NCBI RefSeq assembly: GCF_001307765.1
Contig: NZ_LKBA01000010.1
Span: forward strand, 1 to 47,167
Length of the DNA: 47,167 bases
From: Aliiroseovarius crassostreae
GTDB lineage: Bacteria > Pseudomonadota > Alphaproteobacteria > Rhodobacterales > Rhodobacteraceae
Reading direction: 5' to 3'
Shown piece after piece: positions 8,101 through 15,223 of this stretch. Each line of letters begins with the position of its first letter. Within the stretch, counting starts at the first letter, position 1. Under the pieces are notes generated by a model. That model saw only the letters and a list, made by a program, of their open reading frames with translations, was not told the origin of the DNA and ran no database searches. The translations under genes and the position numbers were made by a program.

Positions 8101-10067
8101 GCGCCGACCTCACCCTTGCGGCGCAGACGTTCAGGATCCCCAGCCTGACATTGCCCAATGTCGTGGGCATTGACTGGAGCACCCGGTTCGGCGCATTCAA
8201 CCACACCTATGACCTGTTGCAAAAAAGCAAGGTCGATGGCGGCGATGGCGATATCGCAGTCGTGGTGGGCCGCGATAACCGCGCCTATACCGGCGGCGGT
8301 GACGATGCGGCCCTGGTCCTGGGAAAGAGCAATATCGTCTATACCGGCGACGGAAATGATGCCGCCGCGCTCTTTGGGACGGAATACAACCTTCTGGACA
8401 TGGGCGCGGGGGCCGATCTGGCGATGGCGCTCGGCAAGACCAATGTCATCAACGGCGGGGCCGGGAATGACATCCTGTTCGCGATTGGCGAGAACAACAC
8501 GATCAATGCCGGCACCAACGATATCGGCGACGGTGGCGACGACAATATCATGATCGCCATCGGAAAGGAAAACACGCTTAAGACCGGGCCGTCTGGCACC
8601 GACCTGAATGGTGGCAAGGATATCGCCATCGCCATCGGGCAGAAGAACGACATCAGTACCGGGGGTGGAAATGATACGATCCTCGTTGTCGGGGTCGAGA
8701 ACAAGGTCTCGGCCGGCGGTGGCGATGACATCGTCGTTGGCATCGGCAAGGACAATACGATCGATCTCGGCAATGGCGCGGATGTGTTGCTCAGCCTCGG
8801 CTTCAACAATACGATTATTGGCGACAGCTCCGGGCAGTCAAACGGGGCCGACATCATTTTCGCCCTCGGTGGCCGCAATACGGTGAATGCTGGCGGAGCG
8901 AATGACGGGGTCTTTGTGGCCGGTGTCTTCAACACCGTGATGGCGGCGGGTGGCAACGATCTCGTGATCACTACCGGTGTACGGAACCTGACGTCGTTGG
9001 GATCGGGAGATGACGCGGCCATCGTGCTCGGCGTGGCCAGCCTAACGACTGGCGGGCTCGGCAATGACGTGATTGTCAATGTTGGCACCTTTTACGGCGC
9101 GTTTGGCGGTGAGGGCGACGACACCTTCCTTAGTATCGGCAATGGTATCCTGTCCGGCGGGGCCGGCAACGACAACTTCCTGAATTTTGGAATGGGACTT
9201 CTGGATGCTCTGTCCGGCGAGGCCATCGGCCTTTTCGGCAAGACTCTGGCAAGCTCGGTTGCTGCAATCGACAAGGTGATGGCCAGCTTCAACGTCGACG
9301 GCAGCGCCGCACTCGCCAGCCTCTTCAACTTTGCCGACAACAGCATCCTCCACGGCGGCTCCGGTGAGGACACCTTTGTTGCGGGGTTCGGCAGCAGCTA
9401 CGCCTATGGCGGCACCGGGGCCGACACCTATATCTACACGCTCGGCAGCGGATGCTTGACGATATCCGACGAATCCAACACCGATCTGATGTCCAAGGTT
9501 GGGACCCAGGGCGGCGTGGCGGAAGGGCTTGGCTCCGTGGCTTCGGGCGACGCGGTGGACAGCTATTACGAGAACATCACCGACAGCAATACGACCACGA
9601 CACAGAGCAGCGACACAACGGACACCTCCTCGGGCACCGGCGATGGATTCGTTGATACGCTGGTCTTCAAAACGTCTCCTTCTCAGGTCTTCGACCTCTC
9701 GATGTCGAACCTGCGCCTGTCTGATGATCAGCGCACGCTCGACGTGGTGGTCGACGGCACCTCTCTGGGCCAAGTCTTGCTGGAGACATGGGAAGATCAC
9801 GACGTGATCCAGTTGATCGATCACGACAGCACCATCAGCCTGACCTTCGCAGAACTCAAGGCGATAACCGCAGTGCAGTCACGCTTCAACCAGTTCGACG
9901 TGGAATCCGTGGTGGCACAGGGCCTTCAGGAAACTATCGACTTCCTCAAGGAAGGCTATCTTGCGTCCCAGTCGGCCCCAGCAAGTGCGAACGCAGATCT
10001 GCTGCAAGGCAATTACGCGGGGATGATGGAGTACTACACCGACCTGATGGGGATTGATTGGGTCTGA
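2154..10067 (+). CDS. rtxA: Giant MARTX-like RTX protein (2637 aa), likely acylated toxin or cytolysin
   Basis: The start is ATG 2154 with AAGGAAG upstream. By eye the protein is ordered as follows. (1) Residues about 30-675: glycine-rich 18-residue repeats of the form GxGxNxxxxxAxGxxxxA. (2) Residues 682-1016: two homologous beta-rich modules beginning NLVTNGSFE and NLVTNGDFE and ending FVDNVSVRE / VIDNIRVEK, like DUF642 or carbohydrate-binding modules. (3) Residues about 1039-1455: a second 18-residue repeat block (GxGDDxVxAxGxxNxVxx). (4) A charged linker rich in Lys and Glu (about 1459-1497). (5) Two IPxL/LPxF-rich tracts (about 1536-1636 and 1916-2003) flanking a PA14-like domain (about 1760-1884, EIYLTAGTHTFEVTYEDYL, IDGE). 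(6) A third repeat block (about 2026-2343). (7) A C-terminus with a likely uncleaved type I secretion signal. The repeats recall MARTX B-type repeats. I see no cysteine-protease or known effector domain. There is no signal peptide and no secretion gene nearby. Confidence 0.85.
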   Translation: MGTTHVENTAWYDDAGRSFDGAFTGIQSELYLGDGNDSIRTHTSSNLKVYLGTGNDTLDISNRAVTWAYVNDGDGDDYVRGGAVNLDIDASQGNDTYDIISGSDIDIWLGKGTKRVDIGVVGNVEIIETVFDVPLTWEEAYAAAVAQYAELRAEASKTMSPADLEKSFPTSGWNYEDAISFATYAFYNDSQNGRIIRIESSAYSKVVTGYSDDVIEALGVFDIYIKSYGGNNLVRAAGLNSTVITGDGNDFIEIAAAIGSVNAGQGNNQIVFRGVANSVYVGDGDDTFKIDAVGVSANAGGGNNRIFVRAAGARIIAGDGDDYADVLAGVGLLDLGGGNNTVNMYAIGGEVRVGDGNDTINVGAVGVDIDAGRGDNTFNVNAAGARLSAADGDDTAVVNAAVGLIDLGVGNNRVELNAVGGEIRVGGGDDTVILRAVGAEINVGAGDNIIDARAAGVRVTAGNGDDTAYVGAGVGLLDLGHGDNTVELNAVGGSVRVGDGDDTILVKVLGAEINAGNGDNIIEAAGFGVSATTGSGDDRIWSLGVGGQSIDSGDGNDIITAYGGVNIVSAGNGHNDVEVGGGLNVIQAGHGNNNIDAYGGLNVILAGHGDNVTRAYGGGNAVFLGDGSNDATAIGGLNVIAVGDGSNRIMAAGGANIILAGNGNSTLNTRAQDVTRDDRGANLVTNGSFELGNNYDQPTNLSVPDGWTVSDGLSMVHDTTQVDGSTPVNGVTIDVGASGKGRNVLSLDQGANAKIQQDIETRDGATYEISLLYSGAAAVSDESKVVEVWWNGELIGIITGDHSDWREYSFVATGTDTSRLELRAAGAADGYGGFVDNVSVREVLQGRTEDVSDMLTERPESGNLVTNGDFEAYTPGNGGAPDGWFRNASMPGTHIERLDTQIVGDVTESPFGRFGVELDSDANTGIYQDLRTEAGQTYEISIDYTARDHLAAENNTVEVLWDGKVVGTISETHGDWKTYTFTVTGATGSSSRLELRGGGTSDSIGGVIDNIRVEKQADSVNEAKSTQPDDRWDGSEGGNEIRAYGYGNLVISGSGDDKIIAGSLLNLAAEAATKAASESDSGFAKSLFGTSDGTVHGESSAGDILLNAVGAIANLGNIVIAGDGNNSVKAYGGGNLIQAGSGDDAITAVGLGNLIVAGNGNNSARIIGLNNAYWGGSGEDRVELIGGNNVLLLGTGNNVVTGLALGTNVIVGGGNEGETDSIVITGSSNLLHLGSGSNEVLAIGATNIIIGGQHDDTFFAIGQFNAINLGDGENAFVTIGSTNFVLGGDGNDSGVILGANNIALLGDGDNDVVLGGYSNVVLTGSGNDTIYSAARYNVIVTSGGDDTVISLGEANVVLAGSGNDFVAVAGRYNVVSAGAGADVVVAAGQYNVLLTESGDDVVLAVGKDNFVLSGSGDDMVAAFGKFNLIAAGSGSDIVLAVGQSNFVVTDNEITISIDELQKYQDDMKAKKEAAKNEAESKDKAPDAPSEPEPETSSNLETKAGPNGVSASYENKDLGVSISAGLKAAGSVSMLFPDLEFSSDAPDWKIPGFDLPQIDLEIPSSPDLKSRPDYKYGTLGNYGIPAISLPNLTIPDLNIPGQTLPSFSMPDVTKFGFRDDGLTFDFSLDIDVKPDFYSSLSNIYKDLVGKESAEGKGGVFTSNNLLRIEPGNGDPGLQSYAIQNADVGPATGSSNSFFQADRLTDTSTYSGTSKGGYNTLTSDADYDAKLEPTASTWKGRTLFGAAGSMNEVLTALGTAALNQFETYKVNQLDFSESSGSVADYLQGSALAYTGTGSDANDNVIHEVTGEIYLTAGTHTFEVTYEDYLLFTIDGETLVNATPSDDLQTVTVSFTAETDGMYDFKTVSYDTDGSSSLKIEEVISGASPGDPDTRQALSYQNYKPPADYVKEVKLEATTTIDLPTFTLPELSIPSFSIGGMDLSGLAKIDDLLGGRSFFGLTIPEFDIPEEYLKIPDFNLDDYASRADLTLAAQTFRIPSLTLPNVVGIDWSTRFGAFNHTYDLLQKSKVDGGDGDIAVVVGRDNRAYTGGGDDAALVLGKSNIVYTGDGNDAAALFGTEYNLLDMGAGADLAMALGKTNVINGGAGNDILFAIGENNTINAGTNDIGDGGDDNIMIAIGKENTLKTGPSGTDLNGGKDIAIAIGQKNDISTGGGNDTILVVGVENKVSAGGGDDIVVGIGKDNTIDLGNGADVLLSLGFNNTIIGDSSGQSNGADIIFALGGRNTVNAGGANDGVFVAGVFNTVMAAGGNDLVITTGVRNLTSLGSGDDAAIVLGVASLTTGGLGNDVIVNVGTFYGAFGGEGDDTFLSIGNGILSGGAGNDNFLNFGMGLLDALSGEAIGLFGKTLASSVAAIDKVMASFNVDGSAALASLFNFADNSILHGGSGEDTFVAGFGSSYAYGGTGADTYIYTLGSGCLTISDESNTDLMSKVGTQGGVAEGLGSVASGDAVDSYYENITDSNTTTTQSSDTTDTSSGTGDGFVDTLVFKTSPSQVFDLSMSNLRLSDDQRTLDVVVDGTSLGQVLLETWEDHDVIQLIDHDSTISLTFAELKAITAVQSRFNQFDVESVVAQGLQETIDFLKEGYLASQSAPASANADLLQGNYAGMMEYYTDLMGIDWV
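3081..3728 (+). repeat. Three tandem 216-bp higher-order repeats within the giant RTX gene
   Basis: Units starting at 3081, 3297 and 3513 each encode four 18-residue repeats (72 residues). They run in the same sub-order: AAGARxxA, VGLxDL, VGGExRV, VGxxIxx. The spacing is exactly 216 bases each time. Copies differ at many third positions, so this is an old or diversified amplification and not an assembly duplicate. Outside this segment the 18-residue period continues, but the four-unit order fades. Confidence 0.75.
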
Positions 10068-10162
10068 GGGCCCTGTTGATACGTCTCTTTCACAAGAAGA
10101 GGTGAGCCTGATGTTGAAACAGGCGGGCTATGCATCAGAACCTGTTGGCGCGTGAAATCGGG

Positions 10163-10205
10163 CATACCGCCTCAAGATCTTTCCTGAGGCGGTATGTTTC
10201 TTTTA
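10163..10205 (+). terminator. Rho-independent terminator after the giant RTX gene
   Basis: A perfect 12-bp stem (CATACCGCCTCA / TGAGGCGGTATG, 10163-10174 and 10185-10196) encloses a 10-base loop. It is followed by TTTCTTTTA on the plus strand. It lies about 95 bases after the toxin stop and ends at the convergent minus-strand DsbA-like gene, for which it lacks a good T-tract. The 95 bases before it hold no convincing gene. Confidence 0.85.
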
Positions 10206-10934
10206 TTCCGCTCCGGCGCGGGCGTCCGACACATAGCCCTCCAGTACAGATTGCTCCACGAAACCCGGCACCAGGGAATCACCGATCACGAAAGATGGCG
10301 TGCCATTGAACCCAAGGTCCCGTGCCAGGCGCATTGATGCCGCAATATGTTCCTTTACTTCCGGAGCTTCCATGTCGCGACGAAGCTGTTCGATATTCAG
10401 GCCCACCTCTTTTGCGACGCGCAGGACGGTTGTTTCTTCAGCGCGCCCCTTCATACCCATCAAGGCCCAGTGAAATTCTTCGTATTTACCTTGGTTGCGG
10501 GCCGCCAAGGCCGCCTTGGCGGCGAAAACTGATCCATCCCCAAGGATCGGCCACTCTCGATACACAAGGCGCACATTCTGATCCGCGTCGAGCAAGCCCT
10601 GCACCTGCGGCATTGCCCGCTTACAGTAAGGGCAGTTGTAGTCGAAGAATTCGACAACCGTCACATCTCCATCCGGATTGCCGAGCACCGGAGCATTCGG
10701 ATCCTTCTCCAGAAGCTCCCTTTGGTTAACCAGAACTTCAGCCTGAGCGGATGCCTGAGCGGTCGCTTGGCGTTTTTCAAGGATTGCGACCGCTTCCATC
10801 ACGATTTCAGGGTTGGTGCGAATTGTTTCGAGAACAAGTTCTCTCACGCGCGTCTCATCCAGTTGATCGGCATAAGCAGTGAATGGAACCGCAATTGCCA
10901 ACGCTAGCGCGCCGATGACGTTTCGGTATTTCAT
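10203..10934 (-). CDS. DsbA-family thiol-disulfide oxidoreductase, periplasmic
   Basis: A thioredoxin-fold protein predicted to make or shuffle disulfides in the periplasm. An N-terminal signal peptide (MKYRNVIGALALAIAVPFTAY) is followed by a helical stretch of about 50 residues, then the fold with active site CPYC (Cys101 and Cys104, in FFDYNCPYCKR) and the cis-Pro loop GTPSF. The C-terminus resembles the ScsC/DsbA-like group (DSLVPGFVEQSVL). At 243 residues it has a normal length. It is the last gene of the minus-strand operon, starting one base after the upstream cytochrome stop, which suggests translational coupling. From context I infer that it matures cysteines of the cytochromes or copper proteins upstream, or supplies copper-stress thiol repair. 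Confidence 0.88.
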   Translation of the reverse strand: MKYRNVIGALALAIAVPFTAYADQLDETRVRELVLETIRTNPEIVMEAVAILEKRQATAQASAQAEVLVNQRELLEKDPNAPVLGNPDGDVTVVEFFDYNCPYCKRAMPQVQGLLDADQNVRLVYREWPILGDGSVFAAKAALAARNQGKYEEFHWALMGMKGRAEETTVLRVAKEVGLNIEQLRRDMEAPEVKEHIAASMRLARDLGFNGTPSFVIGDSLVPGFVEQSVLEGYVSDARAGAE

Positions 10935-10935
10935 G

Positions 10936-11418
10936 TTAGTTTCCTTCCCGTTCACTATCAAGTTTTGTGCGTTCAGCCTGAACCTGGCGTTGGCGCTCCG
11001 GCCAGGTTGATTGGATGAAACCAAGAATGTTCCAAATATCCTGATCGCTCAGGTCCTCTCCGAAACCTGGCATGCCACTGTCGAACTCTATGCCTTGACT
11101 GGCCAATGCGGCTTTGCCGCCGAGTTTCGTGTATTTGAAGAGCATTTGATCCGGATGGTGCCAGGTGTGGCCGGTCTCGTCATGCGGAGGGGCAGGCAAC
11201 CGCCCGTCATCCCCCGGTGAACGCCAATCCGGTTGCCCCTCAAGGTTTGCACCATGGCATGACGCACAATATTCGCCATACAGTGATTGGCCGGCTTGAA
11301 TATTGGGGGCAGTTGACACGGTGTTTGTCTGGGCACGGCTGTTTTGGGGCATGATCCACCCCGCTGCCGCCAGGAAAACCACCGCTGCGCCGCCACGCAA
11401 GATTGTTGTTTTATTCAT
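10936..11418 (-). CDS. Monoheme c-type cytochrome
   Basis: A small periplasmic electron carrier of 160 residues. A signal-like hydrophobic N-terminus (AAVVFLAAAGW) precedes the haem-binding motif CASCH (about residues 51-55). The likely axial Met is in SGMPGFGEDLSDQDIWNILGFI, the class I cytochrome C-terminal pattern. ATG 11418 overlaps the end of the multicopper oxidase gene by four bases (ATGA). Together they suggest electron transfer between the oxidase and this cytochrome. Exact partners are unknown. Confidence 0.88.
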   Translation of the reverse strand: MNKTTILRGGAAVVFLAAAGWIMPQNSRAQTNTVSTAPNIQAGQSLYGEYCASCHGANLEGQPDWRSPGDDGRLPAPPHDETGHTWHHPDQMLFKYTKLGGKAALASQGIEFDSGMPGFGEDLSDQDIWNILGFIQSTWPERQRQVQAERTKLDSEREGN

Positions 11419-12809
11419 GAGACGTCGATCCATGTCATCATACCCGAGGCCGCGTGCGAGAGCATGTGACAGTGAAAGAGCCACTTGCCAGGATTATCTG
11501 CGACAAATGCGATTTCTCGTGTCTCACCAGCGGACATCAAGAGGGTGTCCCTGAGCGGCCCCATCAAGCCATCTTTCTGCAATTCACGGAAATGCATGCC
11601 ATGAAGGTGCATCGCGTGCGGAAAAATCGTGTCATTGTAGATTTCCAATCTTGCGGTTTCACCGCGCGACAATTGCGCAAACGGCGTATCAGTCATGCCC
11701 ATGACGCCATTGAACGCCCAAAATTGATTGTCCTGAACAAGCTCGCGAAAAGATTTCTGTTCGCCATCCAACACCGCTGCTTTCAAACGGCCCATCGCCC
11801 CGCCTTCCATGTTCAGGCGCAACCGTTGTGCAGTTTCAACACCGCTGATTTGCATATTGGGGTTGGGCGGCAGCGGGATCGGATCGGGACGAGAAGTCGA
11901 TGCCGCATCTCCGTCGACAGTAAACAGGGTCTGGGAATAGGGCTGTTTGTCGTCAATCCGGATCAGATGTGCCGTTTCGCCAACCTCGGCAATGACATCG
12001 ACGATCAAGTCGATGCGTTGGCCCGGCGCGAGTGGAAAATTGGCTTCGACCAATTCAGGTTGCGGCAGAGGCATCCCGTCATAGGCCACAACCCAGCCCT
12101 TCAGTCCGGCAAGGCCCAATTCGAAAATCCGGGCGTTGGCTGCATTAATCAAGCGTAGCCGAAGCCGTTCATTGCGCTTGACCGACAGCGCAAAATCCGA
12201 CCGGCCATTGGTGGCGACAAAGTTGCCTCTCCGTCCGGCATGGCTGCGGTCTTGGGGGGCTTCGAATTCAGTGTCGATCTGGGCTGTTTCCGGATCCAGC
12301 AGCCAATCGTCCAGCACAAGCACTTCATCGCGGTCCACATCGGGGGCGTCCGGCTCATCAACGATTAACGCGCCGTAAAGGCCCCGTGCCACTTGTTCTA
12401 CCGACCGGTTATGAGAGTGAAACCAATAGGTGCCTGCATCCGGAGCAATGAAGTCATAGTCAAAGCTCTGTCCCGGTTCCACTGCATCCTGGGTGAGGCC
12501 CGCGACGCCGTCCATCGCGTTGTCGCTGCGAATACCATGCCAATGAACGGAACTCGCCTGCGGCAGCTCGTTCACAAACCGTCTCGTGACCCGTTCGCCC
12601 TGGCCCACTCGGATTACCGGACCTGGCATCTGCCCATCATACCCCCAGATACTTGTTTGCGGATACTGTGCTGGCAACAGTTGCACATCGGCAACTCGTG
12701 CCGTCATTACTGTGGCCCTATCCGAAGCGGCGAACACCCTGTTCGGCAGAATACCAACCAGGCTTGCTGTGCCACTTGCACATAAAAATCTCCGACGAGT
12801 TAGTTCCAT
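11415..12809 (-). CDS. Tat-exported multicopper oxidase (CopA/CumA-like)
   Basis: A three-cupredoxin-domain copper oxidase of 464 residues, exported folded through Tat (twin-arginine motif TRRRFLCASG at the N-terminus). All four copper-binding motifs are visible: HWHG (89-92), HSH (131-133), HAMHLHGMHF near 395, and HCHMLSH (446-452) followed by GM, giving the type 1 copper axial Met. It probably oxidises Cu(I), metal ions or phenolics with oxygen as acceptor. It lacks the long Met-rich insert typical of CueO. It is flanked by c-type cytochromes in a tight operon, so a respiratory or copper-detoxifying role is likely; the true substrate cannot be read from sequence. Confidence 0.9.
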   Translation of the reverse strand: MELTRRRFLCASGTASLVGILPNRVFAASDRATVMTARVADVQLLPAQYPQTSIWGYDGQMPGPVIRVGQGERVTRRFVNELPQASSVHWHGIRSDNAMDGVAGLTQDAVEPGQSFDYDFIAPDAGTYWFHSHNRSVEQVARGLYGALIVDEPDAPDVDRDEVLVLDDWLLDPETAQIDTEFEAPQDRSHAGRRGNFVATNGRSDFALSVKRNERLRLRLINAANARIFELGLAGLKGWVVAYDGMPLPQPELVEANFPLAPGQRIDLIVDVIAEVGETAHLIRIDDKQPYSQTLFTVDGDAASTSRPDPIPLPPNPNMQISGVETAQRLRLNMEGGAMGRLKAAVLDGEQKSFRELVQDNQFWAFNGVMGMTDTPFAQLSRGETARLEIYNDTIFPHAMHLHGMHFRELQKDGLMGPLRDTLLMSAGETREIAFVADNPGKWLFHCHMLSHAASGMMTWIDVS

Positions 12810-12857
12810 GTATTCCCTTTCTACGTCACGGGCGGCACAAGGCCGCCCGCAATCCTG

Positions 12858-13757
12858 TTAGCCACCTGTGTGATCATCCATCAAATAGGTGGCGATGGCC
12901 TGTCGATCTGCATCGGTCAGAAACTGCGTGCCCTGCAGAACAACTTCGCCCATTGAGCCCCCAAAAGCATCGCCGCTGGGTGTTATTCCCGTCTTCAGGG
13001 CGTAGGCGAGCGTATCAACAGTCCAATCACGAGACTGGAGCGTCTCATAGTCAATCGCCGGCGCCTTGTTGCCGCCTGGAAGTGACGGGTTTCCAGCGAA
13101 ATGCTCGCTATCGGACTTCCGGGCACCCAGGAGGTTCCTGCCTGTGTGGCAAGCCGCACAATGCGTCACGCCTTCGACGAGCTCTCTCCCTCGGTTCCAG
13201 ACGGGTCCATTGCCTTCGATTGGATCCGTACTCGGCGGCTCAAGAAACGCCGCACGCCACAACTTCAAACCCCAGCGTTGGTTGAATGGAAACGCCAGCT
13301 GAGGTTCTGGGGCAGGTTCAGGCACAGCGGGAACCGTCTGAAAGGCAGCCCAAAGATCGGCGATATCCTGATCCGAGAAGTTCGCATAGAACGGATAGGT
13401 GAAAGCCGGGTAGTAGGGCTCGCCTTCAGGAGAGACACCCTGCCGGACCGCTTTGGCGAAATCCGTGATCGTCCAGCCACCAATGCCGTATTCGGGATCG
13501 GTGGTCAGATTTACAGAATAAAGCGCACCAAAGGGTGTATCCAGCTTCACACCGCCCGCAAGCGGAGCCCCACCACCTTCAAAATCGGTGTGACACGCAA
13601 TGCAGCCGCTTGCGCGCGCAAGATATGCGCCGCGGTTTACATCGCCAGCCAGTTCGATTGGAGCAGGTTGTGAACCTATGGGCCACTTCACAAGCGCCCC
13701 AAGGCCAACAACGCCCAGCAATGCCACTCCGAAACCAAATAAGATGACTCGCTTCAT
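12858..13757 (-). CDS. Diheme c-type cytochrome, membrane-anchored
   Basis: A 299-residue cytochrome with an uncleaved or signal-type N-terminal membrane segment (MKRVILFGFGVALLGVVGLG). It has two haem motifs, CIACH (about residues 52-56) and CAACH, each in a class I-like cytochrome domain. It resembles the diheme cytochrome subunits that accept electrons from periplasmic dehydrogenases (segments LDTPFGALYSVNLTTD, YPAFTYPFY). The start is one base after the cytochrome c' stop. An alternative start further upstream (to 13886) would overlap that gene and hide the membrane anchor, so I reject it. Confidence 0.88.
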   Translation of the reverse strand: MKRVILFGFGVALLGVVGLGALVKWPIGSQPAPIELAGDVNRGAYLARASGCIACHTDFEGGGAPLAGGVKLDTPFGALYSVNLTTDPEYGIGGWTITDFAKAVRQGVSPEGEPYYPAFTYPFYANFSDQDIADLWAAFQTVPAVPEPAPEPQLAFPFNQRWGLKLWRAAFLEPPSTDPIEGNGPVWNRGRELVEGVTHCAACHTGRNLLGARKSDSEHFAGNPSLPGGNKAPAIDYETLQSRDWTVDTLAYALKTGITPSGDAFGGSMGEVVLQGTQFLTDADRQAIATYLMDDHTGG

Positions 13758-13758
13758 C

Positions 13759-14340
13759 TTATTTGGAATCCACTCGGAATTTTGTATGGCAGGCAGAGCA
13801 CGTCTGACTAACCAGTGCAAAGGCACTGTCCACCGGCATTTGCGCGATGTCATCAGCTGTGATGGCTTTCTCAGACTTTCCACCACCCATCAAGTTCGTT
13901 CCCGAGCCCATCATCGAACTGCTGCCCATCATAGCGCTGGAAGACATATCATCCTGGCCATCTGCCTTCATGCCGTTGTCGGCAGCTCTTGCCAGCCCGT
14001 CAGCATAGACTCTGAGCTGGTCTGACAATTCACTGAATTCACTCCAATTGGTCCAGACCGTGTCCCTGGCTTCAGACGGCGCTCCGCCAGTTCCTTCGGG
14101 AAACAGATCTGAGAAATTGGTGCCGGAATGTTTTCCAATCGTTTCGGCGGCCGAACGTATGATCGCAGCGTCAAATTCGGTTTCCCCACGCATCATCGGG
14201 GTGATTGCCTTGACAGCCTTTCCTATGGTGACCATGGCATCCATGCGTTCTTTTACGACGCCAGTGGCGCCGCCATGTGCGTAGGCTGCCATCGCGGTCG
14301 AGGTGAATATCAGAGCGGTGAGTACAGAAGTTTTCTTCAT
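13759..14340 (-). CDS. Cytochrome c' (class II c-type cytochrome)
   Basis: A secreted four-helix-bundle cytochrome of 193 residues. The signal peptide is MKKTSVLTALIFTSTAMAAYAH. The core includes GVVKERMDAMVTIGKAVKAI (the family helix 1 start) and the haem motif CSACH close to the C-terminus, as the family requires. A Met/Ser-rich insert (SSSAMMGSSSMMGSGTN) between helices is unusual for cytochrome c' and could bind copper, in line with the operon. The family binds NO and is linked to nitrosative stress resistance. AAGGA lies upstream of ATG 14340. Confidence 0.88.
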   Translation of the reverse strand: MKKTSVLTALIFTSTAMAAYAHGGATGVVKERMDAMVTIGKAVKAITPMMRGETEFDAAIIRSAAETIGKHSGTNFSDLFPEGTGGAPSEARDTVWTNWSEFSELSDQLRVYADGLARAADNGMKADGQDDMSSSAMMGSSSMMGSGTNLMGGGKSEKAITADDIAQMPVDSAFALVSQTCSACHTKFRVDSK

Positions 14341-14380
14341 TGGTTTGGTCCTTGATCTGTATGATTTGATTTCATTGCAA

Positions 14381-14734
14381 TCAGGACCAAATTTTCGGAG
14401 GTGGAGGATCAAACAACATCATCCAGCTCTCATGTGAATGGCTCATAAATGAAAATTTCAGGCTGGCTTCAGCTCTTGCAACTTTGATGTTGGGCTGGAA
14501 GGAAAGAGCGGCGGTGACAAAACAGTCCTGTTCAGGGTGGCAAAGGTCAGAAATCCCATTAATCCCGGATACATGCACATTCTGATGAGACAGCTTTTCC
14601 CCATCAGCGCCAACAGTGTCGATGCCAGAATGCGCACGCCCGATTTCTGGTAGCGCAAGGGAAAAGGTCAATGCCATAATCGCTACAACGCGACATAGGA
14701 GCCCTGCGACCTTTCCCCTCTGACCACCCATCAA
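14381..14734 (-). CDS. Small secreted hypothetical protein in the copper/cytochrome operon
   Basis: A 117-residue protein I do not recognise. It has an N-terminal hydrophobic segment (LLCRVVAIMALTFSLALPEI) that could be a signal peptide, a His/Cys-containing middle (LSHQNVHVSG, LCHPEQDCFVTAAL) and a C-terminus ending in DPPPPKIWS. Two Cys and several His would suit a periplasmic metal- or disulfide-related role, but this is inference. The start overlaps the upstream cytochrome stop by four bases (ATGA), which supports real translation. Confidence 0.65.
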   Translation of the reverse strand: MMGGQRGKVAGLLCRVVAIMALTFSLALPEIGRAHSGIDTVGADGEKLSHQNVHVSGINGISDLCHPEQDCFVTAALSFQPNIKVARAEASLKFSFMSHSHESWMMLFDPPPPKIWS

Positions 14735-15189
14735 TTGATCCCGTTTTCCCGCTGAAGCTCACGCACGTAGCTGGCAATGTACTTCACGTCGCCCTGTGTC
14801 AGACCCTCAACCGGTGGCATGTTGCCGAATGTCCAATGATGCGCCTGCACTCCATTCTTCACAGCCCGAACAAACGCCATGTCTGAATGGTGGCTCGGCT
14901 CGTATATTTTGTAAACCAATGGGGGTGCAACACCGTTCTGGCCAGCAGCATTTGTGCCATGGCAAACGGCGCATTTTGCCTCAAATACCCGCTTCCCGAT
15001 TTCAGCTTCGGATGACAGTTTGGCCGGCACGCGAACCTCAGCGATTGGTGCACCCTGCGCGATCTGACTTATGTCAGGAGGCTCCATGGAATGGCCCTGA
15101 CTTGCCGGAGCTGGTTGCATGAACTGCCAAACCGCCGCGGCCACTCCCGCCGCAAACACTCCACCCACTAACAGACCTAATTTGCCCAT
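14731..15189 (-). CDS. Monoheme c-type cytochrome, N-terminally anchored
   Basis: A 152-residue cytochrome with an N-terminal membrane segment (LLVGGVFAAGVAAAVWQF) and haem motif CAVCH (about residues 73-77) in KRVFEAKCAVCHGTNAAGQ. The axial Met is probably in FGNMPPVEGLTQ, and a C-terminal helix (YIASYVRELQ) closes the fold. This is a class I cytochrome similar to those found beside copper oxidases. It is the second gene of the operon, 34 bases after the L,D-transpeptidase. Confidence 0.87.
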   Translation of the reverse strand: MGKLGLLVGGVFAAGVAAAVWQFMQPAPASQGHSMEPPDISQIAQGAPIAEVRVPAKLSSEAEIGKRVFEAKCAVCHGTNAAGQNGVAPPLVYKIYEPSHHSDMAFVRAVKNGVQAHHWTFGNMPPVEGLTQGDVKYIASYVRELQRENGIN

Positions 15190-15223
15190 ATCCCCAACCT
15201 CTTCCAGTGCTTCGTTAGAATTC

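Noticed and set aside
2154-10067. Possible assembly duplication within the repeat region
   Set aside because: The 216-bp units differ at many positions, mostly silent, so they are real diverged repeats.
10068-10155. Short plus-strand peptide frame after the giant toxin (LSQEEVSLMLKQAGYASEPV)
   Set aside because: It follows in the +1 frame and has a possible internal ATG, but it is under 30 codons, lies before the terminator and has no family. I cannot support it as a gene or as a frameshifted extension.
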